Source: Clostridia bacterium (lineage in GTDB: Bacteria; Bacillota; Clostridia; Oscillospirales; CAG-272). From it: a DNA stretch of 34,696 bases. Both the position numbers and the translations under genes were made by a program. Shown here one piece after another: positions 6,951 through 15,269 of this stretch. How positions within the stretch are numbered: position 1 is the first letter of the stretch; the number at the start of each line of letters is the position of its first letter. The notes below the pieces were generated by a model. That model searched no databases. It was not told where the DNA came from and was given only the letters and a program-made list of their open reading frames with translations. The stretch covers positions 1 to 34,696 of the forward strand of contig JAFTCY010000030.1 of assembly GCA_017454465.1 (NCBI GenBank), written 5' to 3'.

Positions 6951-7759
6951 CAGTTAAGGAGATATCCGAAAAACTGCTGCAGGCCGGCATAGAAAACAGC
7001 CTGTTCGAGGCACGGCTGCTGATGTCTCATTTTTCAAACAAATCCATGACAGTTCTCCTTGCAGAGCCGGATTTTGATTTCATATCCGACAGACTCGAAA
7101 AAGCTGTCAAACTCCGCTGCGGCAGATATCCGCTGCAGTATATTATCGGGAGCTGGGAATTCTGTGGACTTGGCTTTGAGATCAATGAATCCTGTCTGAT
7201 TCCCAGGCAGGACACGGAAGTCATCGTGGAATATGCGCTGAAGACTGCCTCAAATCATTCAGCAGTCCTGGACCTCTGTACCGGGACCGGATGCATTCTG
7301 GGAGCGGTTTTGAAACTGTCAGGAAACACCAAGGGCACTGCGATAGAGCTGTCCTGCGAGGCGGCGTCAGTGGCTGAAAGGAACCTGTCGAATCTCGGTC
7401 TTGACTGTACTGTGATCAGAGGAGATATCCGTCAGGATCTGCTTTTGCCAGGGGACATGTACGATCTGATAACTTGCAATCCGCCATACATCAGCAAAGA
7501 TACGCTTCCAACCCTCGAACCGGAACTTTCCTTTGAGCCTGAATCAGCCCTGACTGACGGGGGCGACGGGCTTTCACTGATAGAAGCCGCGATAAAAAAC
7601 TACTCCCCGCATCTGAAGAAAACCGGGACTATGGTAATTGAGCACGGTTATGATCAGTCTGACAAAGTCGCTGTGCTTGCAGAAGAGTTCGGGCTTGGTG
7701 CCGATGTCATATATGACTATAACGGGCTGAAGAGAGGCGCGGCACTTAAATTCAAATAA
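6947..7759 (+). CDS. prmC: Peptide chain release factor N5-glutamine methyltransferase
   Basis: Methylates the Gln of the GGQ motif in release factors RF1 and RF2 using S-adenosylmethionine. The 270-residue protein has an N-terminal helical domain (1-70) that binds the release factor and a Rossmann-type methyltransferase domain. DLCTGTGC (109-116) is SAM-binding motif I. NPPYIS (178-183) is the hallmark substrate-Gln pocket. CLIPRQDTE (83-91) is the conserved PR-x-(D/E)TE motif. It overlaps the upstream gene by 4 bases. Confidence 0.95.
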   Translation: MTVKEISEKLLQAGIENSLFEARLLMSHFSNKSMTVLLAEPDFDFISDRLEKAVKLRCGRYPLQYIIGSWEFCGLGFEINESCLIPRQDTEVIVEYALKTASNHSAVLDLCTGTGCILGAVLKLSGNTKGTAIELSCEAASVAERNLSNLGLDCTVIRGDIRQDLLLPGDMYDLITCNPPYISKDTLPTLEPELSFEPESALTDGGDGLSLIEAAIKNYSPHLKKTGTMVIEHGYDQSDKVAVLAEEFGLGADVIYDYNGLKRGAALKFK

Positions 7760-7777
7760 CATTTTGTGAGGTTATCG

Positions 7778-9364
7778 ATGAAAATAGAGATCCTCGATAC
7801 AACGCTCCGCGACGGCGAACAGGGCGCCGGAATCGAGTTTTCCCCTGATGACAAACTGAAAGTGATCAAAGCTCTGGATGAGCTTGGGGTGTCATATATA
7901 GAAGCCGGAATGATAACCAATGAGAGTTCTGCACGGTTCTTTGACTCTCTACGGGAACTCAGGACGAAAAATGCCAGACTCGCAGTGTTCACCCAGACCT
8001 GCAAGCCCGGAGAAGATCCGGGATGCAGCGAACTTCTGAAAGCGGCTGCCCGGGCTCCGGTGCCTGTTGCCACCGTTTACGGCAAGTCATGGCTGTACCA
8101 GGTAACCGAAGTCCTCCGCACTACCCCGGAGGAAAATCTCCGGCTGATCAGCAGCAGTATAGAATATCTGTGCAGTTCCGGGAAAGAAGTCATTTTTGAT
8201 GCAGAACACTTCTTTGACGGTTATTCCGATTCTCCGGAATACGCCATGTCTGTAGTTGATACGGCTTTTGCGGCTGGTGCCTCCAGAGTGGTTCTCTGTG
8301 ATACAAACGGAGGAAATCTGCCGGATGTCATAGGCCTTGTATGCCAGGCCGTCTGCGAAAAGCACTCTAACATCGGAATACATTGTCACAATGATATGGG
8401 CATGGCAGCAGCCTGCACTGTTTCAGCGGTTCTGGCCGGTGCTACCCATATACATGCAACCGTATCCGGCATGGGTGAGAGATGCGGGAATGCCAACCTG
8501 AACACAGTCGTTCCGGTACTGCAGCTAAAAATGGGTTTCCAATGCTTCGGCGATAAGATCAAAGACCTCACCCGCACTGCCCGTATTGTCAATGAATGCG
8601 CCAATGCAACATTCGATGAAAAAGAACCTTTTGTCGGTGGGTATGCCTTTACACACAAGGCCGGTTCTCACATTGATGGTGTGATAAAATCCCCGAGAGC
8701 ATATGAGCAGATCTCTCCCGAATCCGTCGGCAACGAAAGGAACCTTCTCATAAGCGGTCTTTCAGGCAGAAGCGCTGTTATCGAGAAGATGGAAAACTAT
8801 CTTTCCGGAAATGGCAGTGGTCTGACAAAAGATGCGCCGCAAGTCAAAAAAGCGCTCGAGGTAATAAAGGACCGCGAGGCAAAAGGCTATGAGTTTGAAG
8901 ACGCCGGGGCATCCCTGGCTCTGACAATAGATGACGCTCTCGGAAACCGGAAAAGCTACTTTACTCTCTTGGGGCTTAAGGTCATAATTGACGAATCCGG
9001 TTCCATAACGGGCTCGGATAACGAGCCTTTCACCGCATCTGCCGTGATCAAGATATCTGTTGACGGGAAGGAATACCTGACCGCCGGAGAAGGAAACGGT
9101 CCTGTAAATGCCATAGATGAGGCACTGAGAAGAGCTCTTGTCCGTTTCTATCCGGAAATAGCGTCTATAAAACTGACAGACTACCGGGTACGTGTTCTGG
9201 ACTCCAGAGCCACAGCTTCATCTGTACGTGTTTCGATAGAAACGACTGACGGAGTTTCCGTATGGAGGACCATAGGAGTCTCCAGAGACGTAATAAACGC
9301 CAGCTGGCAGGCGCTGAGGGACTCAATGGAATATATGATAAGAAAAACCCACGAAAGCAAATAA
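7778..9364 (+). CDS. cimA: Citramalate synthase-type 2-acyl-carrier condensing enzyme (CimA)
   Basis: A probable cytosolic (R)-citramalate synthase, condensing acetyl-CoA with pyruvate for the threonine-independent isoleucine route. The 528-residue protein has an N-terminal TIM barrel with LDTTLRDGEQ, GKSWLYQV, FDAEHFFDGY, LCDTNGG and HCHNDMG, and a C-terminal regulatory domain ending in DGVSVWRTIGVS and INASW. VGNERNLLISGLSGRSAV also matches CimA. Unusual is the segment after YIEAG: most CimA proteins have a GSNPKD-type loop, but here it reads MITNESSARFF. A homocitrate or related specificity is therefore possible. The ATG at 7778 is chosen because GTGAGG lies 6 bases before it; an in-frame GTG at 7766 falls inside that site. 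Confidence 0.82.
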   Translation: MKIEILDTTLRDGEQGAGIEFSPDDKLKVIKALDELGVSYIEAGMITNESSARFFDSLRELRTKNARLAVFTQTCKPGEDPGCSELLKAAARAPVPVATVYGKSWLYQVTEVLRTTPEENLRLISSSIEYLCSSGKEVIFDAEHFFDGYSDSPEYAMSVVDTAFAAGASRVVLCDTNGGNLPDVIGLVCQAVCEKHSNIGIHCHNDMGMAAACTVSAVLAGATHIHATVSGMGERCGNANLNTVVPVLQLKMGFQCFGDKIKDLTRTARIVNECANATFDEKEPFVGGYAFTHKAGSHIDGVIKSPRAYEQISPESVGNERNLLISGLSGRSAVIEKMENYLSGNGSGLTKDAPQVKKALEVIKDREAKGYEFEDAGASLALTIDDALGNRKSYFTLLGLKVIIDESGSITGSDNEPFTASAVIKISVDGKEYLTAGEGNGPVNAIDEALRRALVRFYPEIASIKLTDYRVRVLDSRATASSVRVSIETTDGVSVWRTIGVSRDVINASWQALRDSMEYMIRKTHESK

Positions 9365-9386
9365 CTGAAGAAAGGCAAAACATTCG

Positions 9387-10427
9387 ATGAAAACCGTAGC
9401 GATCCTGTTCGGAGGAAGATCGTCCGAATATGAAGTGTCCCTTGTATCCGCAACGGGAGCATATACAAACATAGACAAAAGCAAATATAACGTGATCCTG
9501 ATCGGCATAACGCGAAAAGGGCGCTTTTTCCTGTACCGGGACGATCCTGACCTTATCCCGTCAGACAGGTGGACAGACGGGGAAAAGACGCCTCTCTCGC
9601 TGGATCTGGCAGAAGGGAAACTGTACACGGAGTCATCAGGAGTGCGTGAATATCTGGATATCGATGTCATCCTTCCCATGATCCACGGCAAGTTCTGCGA
9701 AGACGGAACTATTCAAGGGATGTTTGCGGTCACAGGGATACCTTTTGTCGGTTGTGACTGCCAGTCATCCGCGGTGTGTATGGACAAGGATGTTACAAAA
9801 ACGATCGTCCATGAAAAAGTCGGAGTAAAACAGGCTCGGTCTCTGGTCCTGAAAAAAGACGAATATTCAGCAGACTGCCTGAGTATATGTGAAAATCAAA
9901 TTGGTTATCCCATGTTCGTCAAGCCAAGCCGTGCAGGCTCCTCTGTCGGAGTCGCAAAAGTAAAAACCCCCGAGAGCTTTGCCTCGGCAGTCGAAGCGGC
10001 TTTCAGGGAAGACTGCAAGGTCCTCGTGGAAGAAGCGATCACCGGAAGAGAAGTTGAAGTCGCAGTTCTTGAAGAAAAAGGAAAGTATACGGTTGCCCAT
10101 CCCGCGGAAATAGATAACGGCGGAGCCGAATTCTATGACTATGACACCAAATATGTGACAAACACCTCGTCCTTTTATATTCCCGCAAGGATACCGGAAA
10201 GTGCTCAGGAAAAAGTCCGGAAGCTGGCGGAATCCATATTCCGGGCCCTCGACTGTACCGGATTCGCAAGGGTCGATTTTTTCTACACCCCCGAAGGCGA
10301 GCTGGTATTCAATGAAATCAATACCCTGCCGGGGTTCACACCCATTTCCATGTATCCCAAAATGATGATAAACGAAGGCATCAGCTATTCAGAACTGCTG
10401 GACAGATTGATACAGACAGCTTTATAA
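9387..10427 (+). CDS. ddl: D-alanine--D-alanine ligase
   Basis: An ATP-grasp ligase making the D-Ala-D-Ala dipeptide for peptidoglycan. It has the usual length, 346 residues. FGGRSSEYEVS (8-18), HGKFCEDGTIQG (100-111), KPSRAGSSVGV (179-189), EEAITGREVEVAV (215-227), EFYDYDTKY (248-256) and NEINTLPGFT (309-318) follow the family order. The omega-loop Tyr and the Glu and Ser partners expected for D-Ala specificity are present, so I do not call it a D-Ala-D-Lac enzyme. The stretch FVGCDCQSSAVCMDKD resembles VanG/VanC-like D-Ala-D-Ser ligases, so that specificity is not excluded. It is the last gene of the group, 22 bases after cimA. Confidence 0.88.
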   Translation: MKTVAILFGGRSSEYEVSLVSATGAYTNIDKSKYNVILIGITRKGRFFLYRDDPDLIPSDRWTDGEKTPLSLDLAEGKLYTESSGVREYLDIDVILPMIHGKFCEDGTIQGMFAVTGIPFVGCDCQSSAVCMDKDVTKTIVHEKVGVKQARSLVLKKDEYSADCLSICENQIGYPMFVKPSRAGSSVGVAKVKTPESFASAVEAAFREDCKVLVEEAITGREVEVAVLEEKGKYTVAHPAEIDNGGAEFYDYDTKYVTNTSSFYIPARIPESAQEKVRKLAESIFRALDCTGFARVDFFYTPEGELVFNEINTLPGFTPISMYPKMMINEGISYSELLDRLIQTAL

Positions 10428-10447
10428 CAGGACAGAAAAAATGATCA

Positions 10448-10483
10448 GGGGCATGAGATCTTGTGATTTCATGCCCCGTTTTT
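10448..10483 (+). terminator. Terminator after ddl
   Basis: GGGGCATGA (10448-10456) pairs with TCATGCCCC (10469-10477), followed by GTTTTTC. It fills the gap between convergent ddl and the DUF4340 gene. On the minus strand a T-rich run also follows after a few bases, so it may act both ways. Confidence 0.85.
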
Positions 10484-12037
10484 CTATCTCTGTCCGTATC
10501 CGTCGATATCCAGTCCTTCAAGGACTCTGGGTGTATCGTTCTTTACTTTATCTATCAGGTCATTTGACGTATAGAATTCACCAAAGTCGTTTACGACAAC
10601 GAACACTTTCCCTGTACTGAGCTTCCCTGTAGACTCCTCATAATACTGGTAGAACCTGTACTCATTAAACGAACCGTCGGTAAGCTCTATTCTCATTTTC
10701 ATAAGAAGTCTCGACTCGTCAGCTATCAGAGTTTCCCTGTCTTCCTTGCTGAAGCTCGAATAATCCTTGTTCGTGATATTGAGGAGAGTCAGATAATACT
10801 GTCTGAAATTCCTTGCATACCTGTTTTCTATAACGGTACCGGAATTTCTCTCTTTAACCTCCAGAGTTGCATTGCCTGATTCGTCGGTCCCGTGCGCGAG
10901 CACGAAATCGACATTGATACCGTCCGGTGTCTCTATCTCGATCCTTCTGACGCTTGTTATATTCTCATAGAACGGATTGCTCTGTATCCATGAAAACTCG
11001 GTATAGTCCAGCCATTTCAGCGTCTCTGCAGGAACCCTGCATACTATCTGGTAACCGAACAGATTGGATACAGCATAATAGAAACCATCACTCTGTTTTG
11101 CAGAGACTATAACATAGAATTCATTTCCCCCGAACGTATAGTAAACCGTATACGCCGGTGACAACAGTCCAAATTCCATAAGGGTACCGTCGGTGGGGTT
11201 GATCGCAACAGTCTGGTCGCCTGTAAGGTCGACCATAGAGCGGACAGCGTCAAGATAAGTATCCGTATCAAGGTTATAATACTCCCTTTTTTCCTTGTCG
11301 GGATAAGGATATAGCAGAGTCAGCGCGAGTCTGTCATCGGTATCTCTTGAAGTCCTGTCGACAGCCACGAACATTTCCTGCCCGTGCAGCAGAACGAAAT
11401 TGTCTGCAAGATAATAATCGTTCTGCGTCATTCCAGCTGTCAAAAGAGGCTCCACAAGGCTGTAGCCTTCCGCAAGTATTGTCTCCTCGAGGGACGTGCT
11501 TACTATATACACGGCATTTCTCCCCTCAAGAGAAACATAATATCCGGCATGTGAAAGCAGCTTGTCTCCGACATTGACAGTCAGTTTCTCTCCTTTGCTG
11601 GTCTCAAGCGTCCACGAAGCCTGCGGCTTGTCAAGTCCGTATATTCCCCACTCATCAGACCCGAGATCCCTTGCGATCCGTGACATGGCGACCGGTGTTC
11701 CGGCAGTTACGATCAGACTGGAGAATTTTTCGGCATTGAACCTGAGGCCAGACGTTCCTCTCAGCTGGAACGCGTCAGAAGAATCCCTGTATATCTCGTA
11801 CCCGCCGTGTCCGTTAATCACTTTGATGGACTGGATCTCCGATCTTTTGACTGGTTCAAAAATATAGAAATTCGACAGCTTGTCTGATATTCTGACTTCT
11901 CCGTCCATAAGATCAAGGTCGATTCCCTCGTCTTCACTGCTCAGCATCGGTGCAATAACAGCAAAATACACGACGGCAAGCACCGTAAAAGCCACGGCCA
12001 GGATTATGATCAGTAAAATCCTCTTTTTCGCGTTCAT
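10484..12037 (-). CDS. DUF4340 domain protein of a Gld-type ABC module
   Basis: A 517-residue membrane-anchored extracytoplasmic protein. Residues 8-30 form one N-terminal transmembrane helix; the remainder is predicted outside. The GIYGLDKPQASWTLETSKG-type repeats with a following GDKL match the DUF4340 family. No catalytic motif is visible. It is the last gene of an operon with ABC ATPase, permease and GldG-like genes. Its ATG overlaps the stop of the GldG-like gene (ATGA). DUF4340 proteins regularly accompany such modules, but the exported substrate is unknown. The call rests on both sequence and neighbourhood. Confidence 0.82.
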   Translation of the reverse strand: MNAKKRILLIIILAVAFTVLAVVYFAVIAPMLSSEDEGIDLDLMDGEVRISDKLSNFYIFEPVKRSEIQSIKVINGHGGYEIYRDSSDAFQLRGTSGLRFNAEKFSSLIVTAGTPVAMSRIARDLGSDEWGIYGLDKPQASWTLETSKGEKLTVNVGDKLLSHAGYYVSLEGRNAVYIVSTSLEETILAEGYSLVEPLLTAGMTQNDYYLADNFVLLHGQEMFVAVDRTSRDTDDRLALTLLYPYPDKEKREYYNLDTDTYLDAVRSMVDLTGDQTVAINPTDGTLMEFGLLSPAYTVYYTFGGNEFYVIVSAKQSDGFYYAVSNLFGYQIVCRVPAETLKWLDYTEFSWIQSNPFYENITSVRRIEIETPDGINVDFVLAHGTDESGNATLEVKERNSGTVIENRYARNFRQYYLTLLNITNKDYSSFSKEDRETLIADESRLLMKMRIELTDGSFNEYRFYQYYEESTGKLSTGKVFVVVNDFGEFYTSNDLIDKVKNDTPRVLEGLDIDGYGQR

Positions 12038-13524
12038 CTGTGTTTTCTCCTGACAGTGACCACTATTCCAACTACCGCAAGTATAAGAGGTATGGCAATC
12101 GTGCAGACAACAGTAAGCCTGTTCGCGTCCGCTGTCGTAATCGTTATATCACTGTCGTCAAACGGCTTGAAGTCAAGTACGGCCAGCACTCTTTCCCGTC
12201 CTGTTGCCTTCATTGCTGCTGCGATTATGTCTTCGTTGGCAAATGCGTTGGATTCAATCCAGTACGGATCGGCAAAGGTGGGGGATCCGAACGCCATTAC
12301 ATATGAATAATAATACTCGTTGTCAACGATCCTTGATTCCCTGGTGACCGTAACGACATTGAACGAACCTTTCCGCTCCGTTACGCCGTCACGCACCGCT
12401 TCAGACGTTGACTCTGACTTGAGGACCGGTGAAACTATTCTCGTGCCATTGAGAGATCCGCCTCTTTCCCATAGGATGTTTATCGGCGCTGATTTTTCGA
12501 TCACCGTCTTTGGAGGCGTATCGAGGGCGTTAAGATCCAGGTATATCGATCCTCCCATGGTGTCTCTCTGGTACTGGGTTATAATGGTATACCCGTCTGT
12601 GGACATGGCGTGCTCATTGTCCCTGACGAATGTACCGGATTCATACGATATTCCCCATTCCTCAAGGAATTCGTTAAGATTGTCGAGTTTGCCCACATGC
12701 TCTGGGCTGAGGAATACCATCAGGCATCCGTATCTGTCAAGAAACGCGTCAAGCTTCTCGATCTCATTATAACCCGGTTCCCTGCCTTCGGCTCCCAAAA
12801 AATCATACATCGGGTCATAGATGACAACTATCCGGCAGTCATCCTGGATATCTTCCCTTGTGAGGTCAGCGACTTTTATCTCGTACCCGTTTTCGGCAAA
12901 TATGGTACCCAGATTCACCGCCCCGGATATGTTCTCGCCATGCTCAGTTGTAAATACTACGACAGGTTTCTCCGTCTGGGTGACCTGCATTATGCCGGAG
13001 ATCAGACGTTTTTCGCCGTTATATGCCCATGCCGTGGACAGATCGTTTGAGTCTTCACAGGTATAAAAGGCGTTTATGCTGAACACCCTGACTTCACCGC
13101 CGCTCTCCATTATGACCGAATTGGAATCTATGACGGTGGCGGTAGTGTTATAGAAATCCCTGAAAAATGCGGGATTTTTCCTTACATCCACACACTCCAC
13201 ATTCACATTGGGGAATTCATCGTGGAGCTCAAGAGCGCTCTTGTAAACGTATCTGGTATATGCCGAATATGGCCCGCCCATAAGCACATCCGGTTCTGAT
13301 GCAAAGTAGATGTTTACCGGTTCGGTTATATCCGACATTATCGATTTAGCCTCATCCGAAAGGGAATAGACCCTTTCCTTCGTCATGTCGATCAGCCATC
13401 CGTATTTGCCTGCCAAAGCGGAAAAAACGATGTTGAATATAACGACTATCGCGATGAAAGCGATGGTAAGGACGGTGGATATCGTCCCGTATTTCAGTTT
13501 CTTGCCTGATATCTTAGCCATCAT
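12034..13524 (-). CDS. GldG-like ABC transporter auxiliary protein
   Basis: A 496-residue protein of the GldG/ABC_transp_aux type. One transmembrane helix lies near the N terminus (about 17-40) and another just before the basic C-terminal end (about 470-490), with a large extracytoplasmic domain between. MTKERVYSLSDEAKSIMSDI (43-62) is the conserved start of that domain. VVVIYDPMYDFLG-like and CLMVFLSPEH segments fit its Rossmann-like core. GldG partners GldA and GldF in Bacteroidetes gliding; in Firmicutes the role is unassigned. GGAGGCGGG precedes the ATG, and two consecutive ATG codons (13524 and 13521) are possible starts. It sits 9 bases after the permease gene. Confidence 0.85.
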   Translation of the reverse strand: MMAKISGKKLKYGTISTVLTIAFIAIVVIFNIVFSALAGKYGWLIDMTKERVYSLSDEAKSIMSDITEPVNIYFASEPDVLMGGPYSAYTRYVYKSALELHDEFPNVNVECVDVRKNPAFFRDFYNTTATVIDSNSVIMESGGEVRVFSINAFYTCEDSNDLSTAWAYNGEKRLISGIMQVTQTEKPVVVFTTEHGENISGAVNLGTIFAENGYEIKVADLTREDIQDDCRIVVIYDPMYDFLGAEGREPGYNEIEKLDAFLDRYGCLMVFLSPEHVGKLDNLNEFLEEWGISYESGTFVRDNEHAMSTDGYTIITQYQRDTMGGSIYLDLNALDTPPKTVIEKSAPINILWERGGSLNGTRIVSPVLKSESTSEAVRDGVTERKGSFNVVTVTRESRIVDNEYYYSYVMAFGSPTFADPYWIESNAFANEDIIAAAMKATGRERVLAVLDFKPFDDSDITITTADANRLTVVCTIAIPLILAVVGIVVTVRRKHR

Positions 13525-13533
13525 CCCGCCTCC

Positions 13534-14238
13534 TCACGCATATCTTCTGCGTTCAAGAACGCGGATGCTCAGGAAAACGAACACTGCCGTGATTGATACA
13601 TAGTAAACAGCAGAGGCTATGTCAAACATACCGTATGCAAAGTTGCTGTACCTCGAATATACCGATATCCAGCTCAGGACCGTCCTCACGAAATACGAAT
13701 CTATCAGCGAATTGAATACCGAGATCCCCGCAAGGAAAGCAAGGATCCCCATGGTACCGACGCAGGCCGTGACGGAGCTGTCTGTCAGAGACGACACGAA
13801 CAGACCCACCGCAATGAAGCAGGCTCCTATAAGGAACATGCCGATAAGGCAGCCGAATGCCCGGCCAACATTTGGCTCACCGTAACCGAAAAGAGGCAGA
13901 TAATAGATGCAGCTGAGCAGAACTGTTATTGCAAACATGGTGAGGGCAGCAAAAAACTTTGCCAGCACCATTGACCTTTCGGAGATCGGTGAGGACATGA
14001 GGAGCTGATCTGTTTTCGACCTTTTCTCCTCCGCAAAGCTTCTCATGGTAAGCAGCGGCACTACCACTATATACCCGAATATCATGAGCTGGAAATATGA
14101 TGAAACATCAGATGTCTGAGCCTGATATGTGGTCAGCGCAAAAACACACCCGGATACCGCAAGAAAAACTGCCATGAATGCATATCCCAGTGGAGTTGTA
14201 AAATATGTCCGGATCTCTTTCCTGTACAAAGCAGACAC
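13534..14238 (-). CDS. ABC-2 type permease (GldF-like)
   Basis: The membrane subunit of the ABC module, 234 residues with about six hydrophobic helices. The N-terminal MSALYRKEIRTYFTTPLGYAF-like opening, followed by the conserved TMRSFAEEKRSKTDQLLMSSPIS segment, is typical of GldF and related ABC-2 permeases. The start is GTG; its G is also the last base of the upstream ATPase stop codon (TAGTG), and GGGAGG lies 9 bases before. This one-base overlap points to translational coupling, matching a fixed subunit ratio. The transported substrate is unknown. Confidence 0.88.
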   Translation of the reverse strand: MSALYRKEIRTYFTTPLGYAFMAVFLAVSGCVFALTTYQAQTSDVSSYFQLMIFGYIVVVPLLTMRSFAEEKRSKTDQLLMSSPISERSMVLAKFFAALTMFAITVLLSCIYYLPLFGYGEPNVGRAFGCLIGMFLIGACFIAVGLFVSSLTDSSVTACVGTMGILAFLAGISVFNSLIDSYFVRTVLSWISVYSRYSNFAYGMFDIASAVYYVSITAVFVFLSIRVLERRRYA

Positions 14239-15185
14239 TATTTTTTACCTCCCTTCACTGTTTCGGTCAGTCTGACAAAAACGTCTTCAAGATCTGCCTG
14301 GGCGGATTCCATGCCTATTATTGCCTTTCCCAGGCGGCTCATGGCGAAAAACACAGGTTTCCTTATATCGACACCGGGAGCGGATTCGATCATGAACGTA
14401 TAAGCATCTCCGTCACGCTCTCCCAGAGAATCTACCCTGGTTATCCCCTGTATTTCACGCAATGCCGCAGCCGTATCACGCTGCGGGCCGCAGACCTTCA
14501 CTGTATATCTGTTTCCGGTTTTTACCGCATCGGATATCCGGTCTGTTCTCTCGTCTGCCACGATCTTTCCCTCATTTATAATAATGACCCTGTCACATAC
14601 GGACTGCACCTCGGAAAGAATATGAGTCGAAAGAATGACCGTGTGATTCCTGCCCAGGTTTCTGATCAGGTTTCTGATCTCGATTATCTGTTTCGGGTCG
14701 AGCCCCACCGTAGGCTCATCGAATATGATGATCGGGGGATCGCCTATCAGTGCCTGTGCTATGCCCACTCTCTGCCTGTACCCCTTGGACAGATTCTTTA
14801 TAAGCCTGTTGCTGACCTCGGAGATCTTTGCCGTCTTCTTGATCCCGTCAAGATGCTCTTTCTTGTTTTCCGTGCATTTTTTCAGATCAAAAACAAAGCC
14901 GAGATACTCATCAACAGTCATGTCCTGATACAGCGGAGGCTGTTCGGGAAGAAACCCTATGAGCTTTTTTGCATCATCAGGATTTTCAAACATATCTATC
15001 CCCGCGATCCTGACCTCTCCTCCGGTTGATGACAAACATCCGGTGATGATGTTCATCGCCGTGGACTTGCCGGCTCCGTTGGGGCCGAGCAGTCCCACCA
15101 CCTCGCCTTTTTCTATCGTAAAACTGACATCGTCCAGGGCATTTTTGGGGCCGTAATTCTTTACCAGATTTTTTACCTCAATCAT
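14238..15185 (-). CDS. ABC transporter ATP-binding protein (GldA-like)
   Basis: A cytoplasmic ATPase energising the permease encoded next to it. The 315-residue protein shows Walker A GPNGAGKST (34-42), a Q-loop in GFLPEQPPL, the signature NLSKGYRQR, Walker B IIIFDEPTVGLDP and the switch STHILSEV. The C-terminal 90 residues form an added domain as in CcmA/GldA-type proteins. The order ATPase, permease, GldG-like, DUF4340 with overlapping starts makes a four-gene operon. A promoter was not confidently found in the 84 bases between it and pgeF, so co-transcription with pgeF is possible. The substrate is unknown. Confidence 0.93.
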   Translation of the reverse strand: MIEVKNLVKNYGPKNALDDVSFTIEKGEVVGLLGPNGAGKSTAMNIITGCLSSTGGEVRIAGIDMFENPDDAKKLIGFLPEQPPLYQDMTVDEYLGFVFDLKKCTENKKEHLDGIKKTAKISEVSNRLIKNLSKGYRQRVGIAQALIGDPPIIIFDEPTVGLDPKQIIEIRNLIRNLGRNHTVILSTHILSEVQSVCDRVIIINEGKIVADERTDRISDAVKTGNRYTVKVCGPQRDTAAALREIQGITRVDSLGERDGDAYTFMIESAPGVDIRKPVFFAMSRLGKAIIGMESAQADLEDVFVRLTETVKGGKK

Positions 15186-15269
15186 ATATCAACAATCCTT
15201 TGGTCGATTTTTTCAAATACCAGTATAGCACTTTTTTGTATCCAAATCATGAACACGACAAAAGTAGTT

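Noticed and set aside
12755..12780. TATAAT on the minus strand inside the GldG-like gene
   Set aside because: It is part of the coding sequence and lacks a recognisable -35 at proper spacing.
14205..15029. Plus-strand 274-codon frame
   Set aside because: Lies antisense within the ABC ATPase gene, which shows all family motifs; composition is that of a shadow frame.
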